Source: Mactra quadrangularis (lineage: Eukaryota; Mollusca; Bivalvia; Venerida; Mactridae). Taken from it: a stretch of 64,000 bases of DNA. The stretch is taken from contig CM046294.1 in assembly GCA_025267735.1 (NCBI GenBank), positions 19,774,162-19,838,161 of the forward strand, written 5' to 3'. The notes under the pieces were generated by a model. That model was given only the letters and a program-made list of their open reading frames with translations, had not been told where the DNA came from and made no database searches. Positions within the stretch are counted from its first letter, which is position 1; each line of letters begins with the position of its first letter. The position numbers and the translations under genes were made by a program. This document shows positions 23,683 through 34,665 of the stretch, one piece after another.

Positions 23683-24054
23683 TTAGTGCTAATAAACTCA
23701 CAGTTGTCTTACGAAAAAAAGAAACAATGAGTCATGAAAACATTTAAGGAAGATACAGGCAAATGTTTCCACAATGTGACTAAGAAATTGTTGCTATGCG
23801 ACGTTAATCGTCATACAATGTTTTGCATTTAGTCATTTTTAAATTAAAATAACTTTCACGGTAGGAGATATTTTTAATGAGTCACGCAAGTTTGTCAAAA
23901 CTTCAAGTTCAAAACCGATGCTTTTGCTTTGCAGTTTTGATACTTGTATTAATCACAATTATACCATGTTTAGTGTACATGAATAGTCTTAGTTTACTAA
24001 AATAACGATTCGAAAAAATAGGGTTAAAAGTAAAACTAGATACACATTGACTGA

Positions 24055-24235
24055 GACATATGTAACGCCTTTAAACGTCGAAACGCCGCGAAAAGTCGTA
24101 ATTGACGGGAAACGTCGCAACACTAACTTTACGTTTAGCGTTAGGTTACCATATTTAGCATCAGTGTAACGACCGTTAGCGAGAATTGCCATGTTCTGCA
24201 GCATTGCGACGTTGCGACGTGTAGCAACAACATAA
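24055..24235. repeat. CGTCGC-motif cluster, small
   Basis: Scattered words such as AAACGTCG, AACGCCGCGAAAAGTCG, ATTGACGGGAAACGTCGCAA and, inverted, CATTGCGACGTTGCGACG. The block 'attgacgg..aacgtcgcaac' recurs at 62799-62819 in the larger cluster, so the two are related. Confidence 0.55.
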
Positions 24236-24245
24236 CTTAATGACA

Positions 24246-24710
24246 CGTTTTACTTTCTTTGCTACGGCAGTCTGTGATATCAAATGATTTATATCGCTAT
24301 CAAAGAAGTACCATACCTTTTCGTGAACTGGAAAAAGGAACTAACCACAAGTATATAAGAAAGTTAATAGTTACTGATGATTTCTGAAATTGATAGTCCG
24401 GTTAACTGTTCAACTTAAGTTGGCTCATTGAGAATGGGAGAAAGACTCAATTAAATCTTCCAGTAAAAATCCACTAGACCAACTTGGTTATTACAAATGA
24501 AATGCGTTCTGATAATTTTGTGTCTCAAATGTTAAAATCAAGTAAAAAATTTTTTTATCAAGACCGTTCCGCTGTAACAATTAAACATATCTTTAATGAC
24601 CTTAATAGTAAACATTTTCTGTATTACATGTATACACTTTCGCATGTGCAACAACTCAGTTAGGCAGCAATGGGAAGTGAAATCACTTTTAACACAGCAA
24701 TATGACAGAC
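24246..24710. other. no supported feature
   Basis: AT-rich, nothing recognised. Confidence 0.5.
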
Positions 24711-24825
24711 GTCTGATGTATAAAATAGGTGATGTATAATTTAATTCAAATGATCCAAACGTGATTAAATACTCACATGTTTATATTATACATTGCACAA
24801 AAAAGGTGTGACCCTTATTGTAGTA
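24711..24825 (+). repeat. 115-bp direct repeat, left copy, abutting MITE M1
   Basis: Begins GTCTGATGTATAAAATAGG and ends ACCCTTATTGTAGTA exactly where MITE M1 starts. The same 115 bp recurs at 25208-25322, with about eight differences, starting exactly where the MITE ends. Confidence 0.9.
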
Positions 24826-25207
24826 CAATCTGATTAAAACCCGATCTAAAATTTTCCGCTCGCCTACTCGCTAATTTAGATCTAGCCTTTTTCAAACGAA
24901 TGTCACGTCCAGGCGACCTTTTCTCATCATAATATTCATGACGAAATTGTTAAGATACGTAACTTGTTTACATCGTTTACGTCACGGAATTTGAAATGAA
25001 CCGCCCAATCGCAGACTGTGAATAATACCGCTGATAAATTAGCATGCAAAACTTGGTCTAAAAATAGAAATAACGAAATCAAAATGTGATTAATAGTGTT
25101 TTCGTCTAGATGAACGCATTGATTGGTCAATCTCGACGTGACCTTCCTCGGAGAAAGTAGAGATCCTGTACGACAACGCTCTACAGGATATCTGTTTACG
25201 GAGATTG
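24826..25207 (+). mobile_element. MITE M1, copy 3, between 115-bp direct repeats
   Basis: Ends CAATCTGATTAAAACCCGAT and GTTTACGGAGATTG as in other copies. There is no 9-bp duplication next to the ends; instead both ends abut a 115-bp direct repeat. The internal palindrome has decayed (GTCAC...GCGACC). The frame at 24936-25130 is an accident of the element. Confidence 0.9.
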
Positions 25208-25322
25208 GTCTGATGTATAAAATCTGTGATGCATAATTTAATTTAAATGTTCCAAACGTAATTAAATACTCACATGTTTATATTATACATGACACAAAAA
25301 AGGTGTGACCCTTATTGTAGTA
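25208..25322 (+). repeat. 115-bp direct repeat, right copy
   Basis: Begins GTCTGATGTATAAAATCTG directly after the MITE terminal AGATTG and ends ATTGTAGTA, the same last bases as the left copy. Unlike LTRs it shows no TG...CA ends, primer-binding site or polypurine tract. Confidence 0.9.
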
Positions 25323-25402
25323 TAAAGTGACCCTTCTTTACATACGAACAAGTCGCTGAAACAAGTTTACTTAGTTTTATGGCACACAGGCACAGAATAG
25401 TA

Positions 25403-25491
25403 GCCTGTTCAATTACCCTAAACGTTCCAAAACGTTCCGTAACAATACATTCAGAACTCCTCGGCCATTCGCTGCGAATAATCTCGGACAT
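25403..25491 (+). mobile_element. foldback MITE F1, left-end fragment
   Basis: GCCTGTTCAATTACCCTAAA through GCTGCGAATAATCTCGGACA matches the F1 left arm; the rest of the element is missing. Confidence 0.85.
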
Positions 25492-26651
25492 GGCTTTTTT
25501 TCCATGTTTTGGCATGTAAGTGATAATTGTTTACATTGAACAATATACAATGTTCACGTTTTCTTTCGATTGCCTCATAGTCCTTGGCCAAGTTAGGACG
25601 AATTTAGGTCAATAGAAATAACTGATAACCTGTTTAAAATGTTTATTTTTATCCATTTTATGAGTCGTCTATTTACTTTAGACTTATCAGTTATAATAAG
25701 GGTATCACATTTTATCTAAAAGTAAATGGGTTTAGCCTTGAGAATGTCACATCACCATTGCCGCTCCTTTTATTCATCACAAGTGAGGGTATATTCGGAC
25801 ATGTCGGATTTGACATATAATCCGGACTCATTGGCTCAGTTCTATTACTTTGGGTTACTTACAAATCACGTAGATACTAGAAGTGAACTTGTAGCCGTGT
25901 TTTATATTTCGTTTCTGTTGACACTTTGACTTCTGTTGCTTTTTGGTTTTGTTTCGAGTCACTCTTTTGGTATTATGTAGCGAAATGAACCAGTTATCGG
26001 ATGAAAAATATATTTCGGATAGTTATTAATGGTAAAGGATTTAAGATAATTAAAGGTTACCTTCACTTAATATTTCTATACCATTTAAAACCAAAGTTGT
26101 GACAAACCAATTAGCTTAGGGCTGTGGCTTCTACATGTATTCCCGGCAATACCTTCAAATCGTCGGTGAGTTAGTTTATGAAAGATTTTCTACGAGCATG
26201 CTTCCCTCTACCTTCATGTCAAGTAGGGCAACTGTTAGTCACTGGTGAGATTATGAGCTTTGTACTAGGTTAAGATGGGAACCAAAGACCAAGGCTTATA
26301 TACGGTACGTAAGTAGGAAAACGGGCCATCGCATTATGACTGAAAAAATGCTAAAACGCGGCTCTAAATAACATGCAAGTTATCCTTCCCATCAAAATTA
26401 CATTTAAAGTTAACGCCTTAATATATAAAACAAATTTCGTGACATTAGGAGTGTTTTATCTACAGTCCTTTATCTAGATCAAGACATCAATGTTATGTTT
26501 TAATATTTCTCACTGTATCAGATTTGCCAATGACCTTGTGACTTGTGAACTGTGTTAAGTAGATAGCCTCAATTAAGAGATTGATCACGTGACCACAATC
26601 TGATGTATACCTACATGTGTTCAAGGTTTTATTTAATATCAAGGTAACTCT
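25492..26651. other. no supported feature
   Basis: The frame at 25726-25929 (67 codons) has fairly mixed composition but no motif, splice context or family resemblance I can defend. Confidence 0.5.
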
Positions 26652-26657
26652 AGTTTA

Positions 26658-27122
26658 CAGACCTCCTAGTGAAACCTTTAAAACCTTTAATTTCAGAGCA
26701 AACCTTTAAAACCTTTACATTTCCCCAGAAAACCTTTAAAACGCCAAAATAGCCTGTAATTCTCACTCAAAACCTTTATATTTGCTCTGACTGGTTGCCG
26801 TGCTAGCTTAAAGTAAGTAATGGATTCTGTTCTGCATTTTCCCTATACTGTAAAACAGGAGCTATGTATGATATAAATATGCAGAGAAAATAGGTATACA
26901 CATCAAATAAGGTATGTATTATATTGCATAATTCAAACAGTATATAACATCAAAAAATGACTTTGGTATGACTGTGGGTTTAATAAAGAAATGAGAACTT
27001 CGACGAAAATAGCCTTTATTTACTCTTTATTTTTTCATATTTTACACTAAAAAGCCTTTATTTTCATACATTGGAGCCTTTATAAAAACCTTTATTTTTG
27101 TTTTGGCCTGCTAGGAGGCCTG
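26658..27122. mobile_element. TIR element with AAACCTTTA repeats
   Basis: Ends CAGACCTCCTAGTG and CTGCTAGGAGGCCTG are imperfect inverse copies, flanked by AGTTTA on both sides (26652-26657, 27123-27128), a 6-bp duplication. Inside, about ten copies of AAACCTTTA / GCCTTTAT cluster toward both ends in the same direction. The superfamily is not assigned; 6-bp duplications are known from rare groups such as IS3EU and Dada. Confidence 0.65.
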
Positions 27123-27179
27123 AGTTTAAGTCCAATAACAAAAGTAACATTGTCCATTGACAGCAAAAATACATTAATC

Positions 27180-27535
27180 TATTTAGAAATCTCCAATAAA
27201 AAAGGATTTATTGATGAATGCAGTGATCCCTTAAAATAGGCCTATGTTACTTATTGCATTTCAAAGTGAAGTAAGATCAAAACCGAAAGTAGAATGAGGT
27301 TGTAAATACTAAAAACAATGGTTTTGAATCATAGTTTATTCAACATAAAGACTTTGAGTTGTGCAATTTACATAATTGAGTTCTAAATCGACCATAATAT
27401 AGTAAATTAACCTAAATGCTCTTATAAAAAGGTCGCACTGAGTCAAACTAAAAAGGAGAAGCCTACGGGTTGAAACTGTTTGTTATGTCCCTAATGTATG
27501 TCATATTTTGATAACTACACAGCTGTATGACTGTT
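27180..27535 (+). repeat. dispersed repeat R1, copy 2
   Basis: Aligns with 900-1345 through 'cttattgcatttcaaagt', 'aaaaccgaaagtagaatg', 'tgctcttataaaa' and 'gtcatattttgataact'. More diverged than the copy at 54.5 kb. Confidence 0.55.
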
Positions 27536-27936
27536 TAAATGGCTTAAATTGTTAATGAATTCAATTTACCTTCAAAGTAGTGACATAAGAGAGGTCCGTA
27601 AGGTAAGCTTTCTATTGTCTTTTCACTATTGAAAGGTAATTCCCTCAATAAACAGCTGTTTATTGAGATTATACGTATTAATTTATTTAGCAGTTTATCC
27701 GCATTTATTGCCCATATAGCTATACTTTCAAACATCAACTCGACAATCTATTCATAAAATGCCAGATTTATACATAGCTGTCCATTCAGAACTCTATTCA
27801 GAATTTTATTCGCAAAAACAAATACATGTATAAGCTTGAGATTGTTCACGAGGTCTATACGCACCTTCTATGTGAGTGAATTTGTAAATAGCAAAAAAAA
27901 CAACGTCTTTTTGTCTTACATTTGGAAAACATAAGA

Positions 27937-28105
27937 CCCATTTCTATAGCAACCATGATACAAATCATTAACAAAACGGTGCTTTGTCTACGAGTATACA
28001 TGTATTAATTTGTCTGTGAATTCGACCAATTTCTATGGTAACATGAAACAAAACATGACCAAAACGGTTCTTCGTTTAAACATGTATCTGTCTGTAAATA
28101 CAGCC
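27937..28105 (+). repeat. imperfect tandem duplication, about 85 bp
   Basis: Two related units: 'catttctatagcaaccatga ... aaaacggtgctttgt ... catgtattaatttgtctgtg' then 'aatttctatggtaacatga ... aaaacggttcttcgt ... catgtatctgtctgta'. Confidence 0.65.
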
Positions 28106-28204
28106 ATTTATCCACAATATGTTACATTGTATACTTTCATTGACCTCTGGTCGTTGTCTTGTATACATGACAAAATCTTGAGATCACTAACCTACGCAAA
28201 CTAA

Positions 28205-28807
28205 TAGGGCTGTCACGATACGCTAGAAGCGTACCGCGATATATTGCAATACGCTAGCACCGTATCGCGATACGTACCACGATATATTGTGGGATTTTAG
28301 ATTCGTTGTGCCTTCGCTGTCTTAATAGAAACATTGAAAATCTTGCATGCAGCTACTGATAGAATCCAGCCTCTATAAGTCTAAAAGGTCATTTAGGACT
28401 ATGATACGTGTTTTGCATACTATAAAAAGAAACAATCACCCCCTTAGCTGCACACCATAGCAATCAAGCTCTTGGACACCATAGTTGTTTCAAAACTTCA
28501 TGTCCCGAAGTATTCAATTCAAAAACATGCTTTGCACAAGATCCTTACAGCCAATCGAACGCGCCCAAATCGATTAATTATTTTAACGTAAGCTCAGATT
28601 GAATGAACAGTGGAAAAACTAACGCTTCGCTACTTTTATTTAGCGAAGGGAAGATTTTTCCAATGAAGTACAAAATCCCCCCAAATTCTGCCAGAACACC
28701 TCTCAAATATCGCCAAATACCGGTACGTTAAATTCGTACCGCGGTACGTATTGCCACAGATGCGTACTGCAATATACCGGTATACCGGTATAATCGTGAC
28801 AGCCCTA
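28205..28807. mobile_element. hAT-type non-autonomous element, GGGCTGTCACG family, copy 2
   Basis: Ends TAGGGCTGTCACGATACG and ATCGTGACAGCCCTA are flanked by CAAACTAA (28197-28204) and CAAACTAC (28808-28815), an 8-bp duplication with one change. Subterminal palindromes (CGTACCGCGATATATTG, GGTATACCGGTATA) are strong. An internal block around AACTAACGCTTCGCTAC matches, inverted, the 410-bp copy at 4548. No transposase. Confidence 0.85.
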
Positions 28808-28815
28808 CAAACTAC

Positions 28816-29100
28816 GAAGCCCCTAAATGGACATTTTGAAATATTTTTATTTTCACAACTATTTCGTTTAAACGTAATATTATTTCGTTTTTACGAAATA
28901 TTATTTCGATTAAACGAAATAATATTACGTTTAAACGAAATAATTATTTCGGGTTTTTTTTTTCGAAATAATTATTTCGTTTAATCGAAATAATATTTCG
29001 TATAAACGAAATAATATTTCGTAAAAACGATGTAATATTACGTTTGGACGAAATTGTGAAAATAAAAAAAAGTATTTCAAAATGTCACTTTAGGGGCTCC
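28816..29100. mobile_element. near-perfect palindromic foldback built of CGAAATA units
   Basis: The outer arms GCCCCTAAATGGACATTTTG and CAAAATGTCACTTTAGGGGC pair, and pairing continues through AAATATTTTTATTTTCACAA to the centre. The middle is a series of TTATTTCGTTTAAACG-type units, each itself palindromic (CGAAATAATTATTTCG). The flanks TACAAACTA and TACAAACCA suggest a 9-bp duplication. The left flank is also the right flank of the hAT element next door. Confidence 0.85.
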
Positions 29101-29219
29101 GTACAAACCAATCATACGTACAACATTCTGTGTTCAATCTCACATTCAATGACACTGCCTATTGTGGTTAACAGCCGGTGACAGTGGTTAACTGAAAACT
29201 GCTAGACTAAACTAATTTG

Positions 29220-29335
29220 TTTTGAGGATGTAAACGCCGTAGAAACACATTGCGTAGGTTATGTAATGGCGATTAGTTAATCTACTTAATGATTCTGGAA
29301 AGGCTAAATCTCTGGAACTACCCAATGTTTACGAC
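29220..29335 (-). mobile_element. SINE-3, tail fragment
   Basis: The minus strand carries the last 115 bases of SINE-3 ('ccagagatttagcctttcca', 'aacctacgcaatgtgtttct', 'acggcgttta'). Confidence 0.7.
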
Positions 29336-29853
29336 GATTCTTTACAAAGATATGTTCCTATGTATGTTTGTACTCATAAATCTAAAAGTTCGATGTAGCT
29401 CGAATAACAGTATGTACTTTTTATAACCTTCATGATTATAACTTAAATACAGCTGCTACAAAATAAACATTATATTTATTGCTTAATAAAGTAAAACAGA
29501 AGAAACAGGCTTTAGAAATAAACATAATTATTTATTAAAGTACAAAATGTTTTATTAATTAAAGTGCAAGCTAGGCGATGTATATTCTTTAATCAGTGCA
29601 ATGAAATGTTTGCATTAATATTATTTCATATTTTTAATATTGAAGGATATTAAGAGAAAAAAATAGGGGTCATTGCTTGGCTTGATTTGAAAGATTGCAA
29701 CCATTGTTGCGTTCCCATTCAAATGTTATGTTAATAGCAACTGCTATTGGCAAGTTACAACTAGCAACCTCTACCTAGTAGTTAAGGTGGCTGACTTCTA
29801 GAGGTTGATGGATTCTAGCCATGTTACCAGAGTTTCGTATATTCAAGTCAGAA
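29336..29853. other. no supported feature
   Basis: AT-rich, nothing recognised. Confidence 0.5.
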
Positions 29854-30162
29854 CAGGGGCGGATCCAGGATTTTTTTCCAAGGGGATTCCGAACTTTTCT
29901 AGGGGTTCCGAACTTTTGTAGAGGGGGGTTTCCAAACCTCGAACCACAACCACATTACATTATACACCTTTTGCAGAAAAATGCAACATATTGATAATAA
30001 AAACTACATAACCATCAAATCTATGTTAGGTACCGAAAAAAAAATTGCTTCATGTCACTTAAAAATGACTTACAGGCAAGAAATACACTAATGGAGAGGT
30101 ATATTTTTCAAATTCTCGGGGGGTCTGGACCCCTGACCCCCCCCCCGGCTGGATCCGCCTAT
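29854..30162 (+). mobile_element. hAT-type non-autonomous element, GGGGCGGATCCAGG family, copy 1
   Basis: Ends CAGGGGCGGATCCAGGAT and CGGCTGGATCCGCC-type are inverse, with G and C tracts just inside (the right one 'gacccccccccccgg'). Repeated 'tccgaacttttctagggg' blocks sit near the left end. A second copy in reverse orientation lies at 42681-42990 and a shortened one at 51450-51614. No clear target duplication was seen for this copy. Confidence 0.75.
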
Positions 30163-30365
30163 GCAGAGAATTGTGGTACGATATGATTCCCAAATCCCAA
30201 TACAGTAGTTTACATAGTATGCTTTTACTATAAATAAATGTTTTTGCTATAAATTTGTCCAAAACTCAACAAACCTAGCGAATAAATACGTGTAGCTTGT
30301 TTTACACGTACTTAGTGTGCTATATGGAAATAACATACCCCGGTTAATGCATACTTTTTTGGGAC

Positions 30366-30396
30366 CGCCGAGTATGTTATAACCGAGTTTCGCTGT
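30366..30396 (-). mobile_element. solo end resembling a pogo/Tigger-type TIR
   Basis: The minus strand reads TACAGCGAAACTCGGTTATA and continues ACATACTCGGCGG, the style of pogo-like termini. No partner end found. Confidence 0.35.
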
Positions 30397-30490
30397 ATTG
30401 TAAATAGAAAAAAATGTAAATTGAGAAACTGTTTCTAGTTATCAGTAAAAAATAGGTCTACAGCTGATATGAAGGGACAAGAATACAGTA

Positions 30491-30803
30491 GCCTGTTCAA
30501 TTACCCTAAACGTTCCAAAAAGTTCCGTAACGATTAATTCGGAACTCCTCGGCCATTCGCTGCGAATAATCTCGGACATATTTAGACGCTATTTTGAAAC
30601 TACCAGTGTAGAAGTAAACAAATATACGATCGTTTAGGCAATGAGTGATGTTTCGTTTTTAGTCCGTAAATTTTGAAACATCACTAGTTGCCTTAACGAT
30701 CGTATATCTGTTTATTAGATTAGATTATTAGCAGCGAATGGCAGAGAAGCTCCGAATGTATCGTTACGGAACGTTTTGTAACGTTTAGGGTAATTGAACA
30801 GGC
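30491..30803. mobile_element. foldback MITE F1, copy 2
   Basis: GCCTGTTCAATTACCCTAAA to the inverse TAATTGAACAGGC, flanked by TA on each side (30489-30490, 30804-30805). Aligns over its length with 11041-11365 apart from a short deletion in the loop. Confidence 0.9.
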
Positions 30804-30805
30804 TA

Positions 30806-31839
30806 CAGGTATTGTTTTGGTATTGTTTTTAGTTTTAGCAAAATTCATTAAAAAATCAGCTCTAGCGAGGAAAGGTTATTCTAAAAAGCTGGTTTGGTGA
30901 AGGGCCGCCATTGCGAAATTAACATTAGTGTGTGGATAAACGGTGTAAAATGCCATTTGAAAGAGAGTTCATATCCTCAAGTTTTAAAACAAATGGTTAT
31001 CATTTGGCACACCCTGTATATTTTGTGACCGATTTATTTCATCAGTGAAGTTCAATGACTGTTATGAATAAATTATAAAGACCTAACTTCAAACGTTTTC
31101 TTTATTTTTAATTAGTACACTAAATATATGTCACCGCTATAAAATTCACAAGGTGTAAGTCCTTGAAAGGGAAAAAAACAAATTCAAATTATGAAACAAT
31201 ATTTTCGTTCGCCTACTCAAATTATTTCCAATAACATGAGTGATATATAAATGTGAGTATTTCATAAGTCTTCGTATCATATAAACGTGCGTAATATTAA
31301 TACAAATGTATTACAAAACATTTCCTAGTGACAGGAATGTTACTTCGAAGTGTTTGTCTTCTTAAAACCATCAACCTTGAATCATATAGCATTATAGACC
31401 ATTTGTGGTGTAAAACGAATGTATTAAATAAACCCCAGACACTGACAAAAAACATAAATTTATAAGCCATGCTATCTTGTTTATCACTCATATATCAAAT
31501 GTTATTATTTTGTTTTGTTTTGTCTTTTTATCTTAACCTTGGCAATGTTGCTTTTATGCAGTAAATTGAATACGATATCATTTCAAGAATAAATTGTAAT
31601 TGTAAAAATATATAAAGGCGTGTCTGCTCCGGTGAAATATGAATTAAAGCCGTTACCTTATTGGTAATAATTTTTACGAAACACAGTATCTAGTCTCATG
31701 CAGGTACTAAATGTGGGAACCCACTCTATAGTCTTTGTGGTCCTCCACGAACGCTTCCAAAATTATGCGTTCGATGATTGGTTGAGGTGTTCCAAATGAC
31801 TTAAATGGAGGTAGCGTACATAAGACTTGAATTAAATAT
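30806..31839. other. no supported feature
   Basis: AT-rich; the frame at 31297-31491 has no family features. Confidence 0.5.
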
Positions 31840-31972
31840 GATTTTCCGGATTATCTTTCTTTCATTATCCTGCTGCATTTCTTTCTGATGTTATCATTTC
31901 AAGTTTACTAATGATGAACACTATAAAATTGTATAGTCTTTGTGAATAAATGTATGTTCTGTTCTGTTCTAT
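31840..31972 (+). mobile_element. candidate LINE 3' UTR with (TGTTC)n tail
   Basis: A 3'-UTR-like segment ends 'gtgaataaatgtatgttctg' followed by TTCTGTTC. The AATAAA and the pentamer tail agree with the LINE ending at 45855. No coding part recognised. Confidence 0.45.
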
Positions 31973-32710
31973 TACTTCAGCTAGTTATACAAGCATCGTA
32001 GTACAGTCCCTTTAATACAAAATGAGTAACTAAAATGAATAGGCCTACATCTAAACAATAAGTCACCGACTGACCTAGTTTAAGTATACTAGACAGATAT
32101 TGTTGTTAGTAATACGGTTCTTCAGTCATTTATCATCGGCGTGTTTTAAAATGTAACTAACCTTGTTCTACTAACTGGGTTTAGATGAATTAGCGATTTG
32201 AATCATCTAGATATAACTGTTGTTGCAATAATTAATCCCAATTTAAAGGTAAAACGCCGAAAGTTTCCGTAGCGTCTTTAGTCTAATCGTAACTGTCCGG
32301 CAATTTCCGTAATCTGAATTTATACAATTGGATAATCCTGTTCCAGTTCGTATTGTCTGTATAGACTACGTTTGGGACATCTTGGCGATGGCTTCGCTTT
32401 ACACTCGTGATCGTCATAGCGGATAACAATCTGAAATTTCGATCTTCTAAAATCGGGGATTTCTAAATTTCATCCGAATACGGATAAGTCAGTTTACTCT
32501 TTAATCAATGTATTAGAATACTAGTGACTATTCTTTTTTATGTTATCTTTGTTTAACGCCATAGAAACACATTTTTCCGGTAGCTGCACGGAGAGAAGTG
32601 TTATGCATACCCCAGTACTGACAAATGTACTGAAATTTAAGGCTTCTAAGGCTTTGGAATCAGAGTTTTTTTGGAACGAACGGAATATATGTTTTATGAT
32701 TGTCTAGCTA
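31973..32710. other. no gene; a short SINE tail fragment
   Basis: 'gtttaacgccatagaaacac' at about 32556-32575 is the end of SINE-3 or SINE-4 in minus orientation. Nothing else recognised. Confidence 0.5.
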
Positions 32711-32719
32711 GCTGTTGTT

Positions 32720-33103
32720 TAATCTCCGTAAACAGATATCCTGTAGAGCATTGTCGTACAGGATCTCTACTGTCTCCGTGGAAGGTCACGTTGTGTCGAC
32801 CAATCAATGCGTAGCTTCCATCTAGACGAAACACTATTAATAATATTTTGATCTCGTAATTTCTATTTTTAGACGAAGGTTTGCAAGCTTATTTAACAGC
32901 GGTATTATTCACAGTCTGCGACTGGACGGCTCATTTCAAATTGCGTGACGTAGACGATGTAAACAAGTTACGTATCATAACAATTTCGTCATGAATATTA
33001 TGATGAGAAAAAGTCACCTGAACGTGACCTTCGTTTGGAAAAGCCAGATCTAAATTAGCGAGTAGGCGAGTGGAAAATTTTAGATCGGGTTTTAATCAGA
33101 TTG
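32720..33103 (-). mobile_element. MITE M1, copy 4
   Basis: Ends TAATCTCCGTAAACAGATAT and GGGTTTTAATCAGATTG are flanked by an identical 9-mer, GCTGTTGTT, at 32711-32719 and 33104-33112. This is the clearest target duplication of the family. Confidence 0.95.
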
Positions 33104-33112
33104 GCTGTTGTT

Positions 33113-33745
33113 CTAATATTCTTTAATGATTTTCGACATTCAAAGTCGCACTTGGAAAAATATGATACCCATTGGTCATATAATATATGTAATCTTCGGT
33201 CTAAACCATAAACATATGAATCTTTACTATGTTTATGGTCTAAACAGTTGAATTTCGTAAAATATGAGAGAATTCACATTTCTGTTTCGGTTACATGTAC
33301 TATGATAAACCATATTCTCATAATATATTATAGGTTATGTAATGGCTCTTGGCTTGCCTGTTTACTAACAGAACACGAATCAAACACATATGCTCCGCAA
33401 GCAAGTCCAAGACACTACAACACAGTTGTAGTGGGCAGCTTCACTTGGTGTTGGGCGTAAGAAAGAAGTAATACACGCGCTATTTCAACATTTATTTCTA
33501 CAGCTGACTAGCGGTTATCTGAAAGTTAGACAAAACTATCAAATAACAAAAGGTACAAAACAAAATATAAAAACAATACAAACAAATACTAAGTACAAAA
33601 CGAATGAATATAAAGTCAAGAGAACATTAAAAATTTATCAAATTAACAAAATAGAACATAATATAACAAAGAAGGAATCCTGTGGATTTATATTTAACAA
33701 ACTGACAAATTACTTGAAAATTCAAAGTTTTATATATTTACAGTA
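33113..33745. other. no gene; small hairpin
   Basis: CCATAAACATA and TATGTTTATGG form a stem at about 33207-33238. Beyond 33480 the DNA is A-rich. The frame at 33248-33460 lacks features. Confidence 0.5.
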
Positions 33746-34082
33746 CTAGATGGGAGCCCGTGCAAGCACGGGCTTTAGCAAACTCCTCACAGTGCTTTAG
33801 TCACGCTTTGCTACTTAATTATTGATTTGATAAAGGGAGATAACCGCTGCGGGGAGTTTGGTTTGACGTGTCTATTTTTAGTTTTATCTATTTTTAGACA
33901 CAAAAAACCCCATTTTTTTGTTGATTTTTGGCAGTTTTTGCAAATACCAAGAGGCTTTGTCAAAAAAGAATTGTCAACTTGATATGCCGGTATATATGTG
34001 CTCCAGCGACAAACAAAAGATTTATTCAAAGCTGCGCAGTTTCTTCCACAAAACAGGAAACTCGCAAATTTAATAGTATAGA
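33746..34082 (-). mobile_element. small non-autonomous Helitron
   Basis: On the minus strand the 5' end is TCTATACTATTAAATTTGCG, the classical Helitron start (TC, with the common CTATACTATTAAA extension). The 3' end has the hairpin AGCCCGTGC-TT-GCACGGGCT, then five bases and CTAG. The bases outside are A at the 5' and T at the 3' side, i.e. insertion between A and T without duplication. At 337 bp it can carry no Rep/helicase, so it is non-autonomous. The frames at 33811-34110 are incidental. Confidence 0.85.
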
Positions 34083-34502
34083 TAAAAGTATGACAAAGAT
34101 TACATATTAATTTACTGAAGTAATATAAGTGTAATTATGCTACTTAAACAAAATGATAACTTTAGTATTTAGAACAAAATATTTAAACAAATTATCTTAC
34201 TGAGCAAAGGTAAAAAATAAAACAAAAGGAAAACTTACTGAACGATTGTATCTTGCCCAAACAAAGTGAAATTGTAGTGATCTGAAATTTTGTTCTTAAC
34301 TTTTCGAATACTAAACTCAAACTGCGCAGTAGCAAGGCGGCAAATTTTGCATTTGCATAAAATTATTGTTTCCAGAAACTGTCTTGACCAATCGAAAGGC
34401 AGAAAGGACCATTTAACGAACATCTAAGTTCAAATCTTAAACTCTAGATACGGAAAAACAATACCACCCAGCAAGCCAGGACCAGAAGGCTATAAGACTA
34501 CA
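34083..34502. other. no supported feature
   Basis: AT-rich; the frame at 34235-34423 lacks features. Confidence 0.5.
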
Positions 34503-34665
34503 TTAAGACAGACAGTTGACATGATATAGTGCAATTAAAAACAATGTTCCAACATGGAAAAGGGTCAGGGTATAATTAAAACCAGACTAAAACAGACAGT
34601 TGACTTGATATAATGCAATCAAAGATCAATATCAAAACATGACAAAGGGTCACTGTTAATTTATA
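34503..34665 (+). repeat. imperfect tandem duplication, about 80 bp
   Basis: Two units beginning ACAGACAGTTGACATGATAT and ACAGACAGTTGACTTGATAT, each continuing through 'gtgcaat/atgcaat' to 'aaagggtca'. Confidence 0.8.

Noticed and set aside
24711..25322. Solo LTR pair / LTR retrotransposon
   Set aside because: The 115-bp direct repeats lack TG...CA ends, a primer-binding site and a polypurine tract, and what lies between is a MITE known from five other copies.
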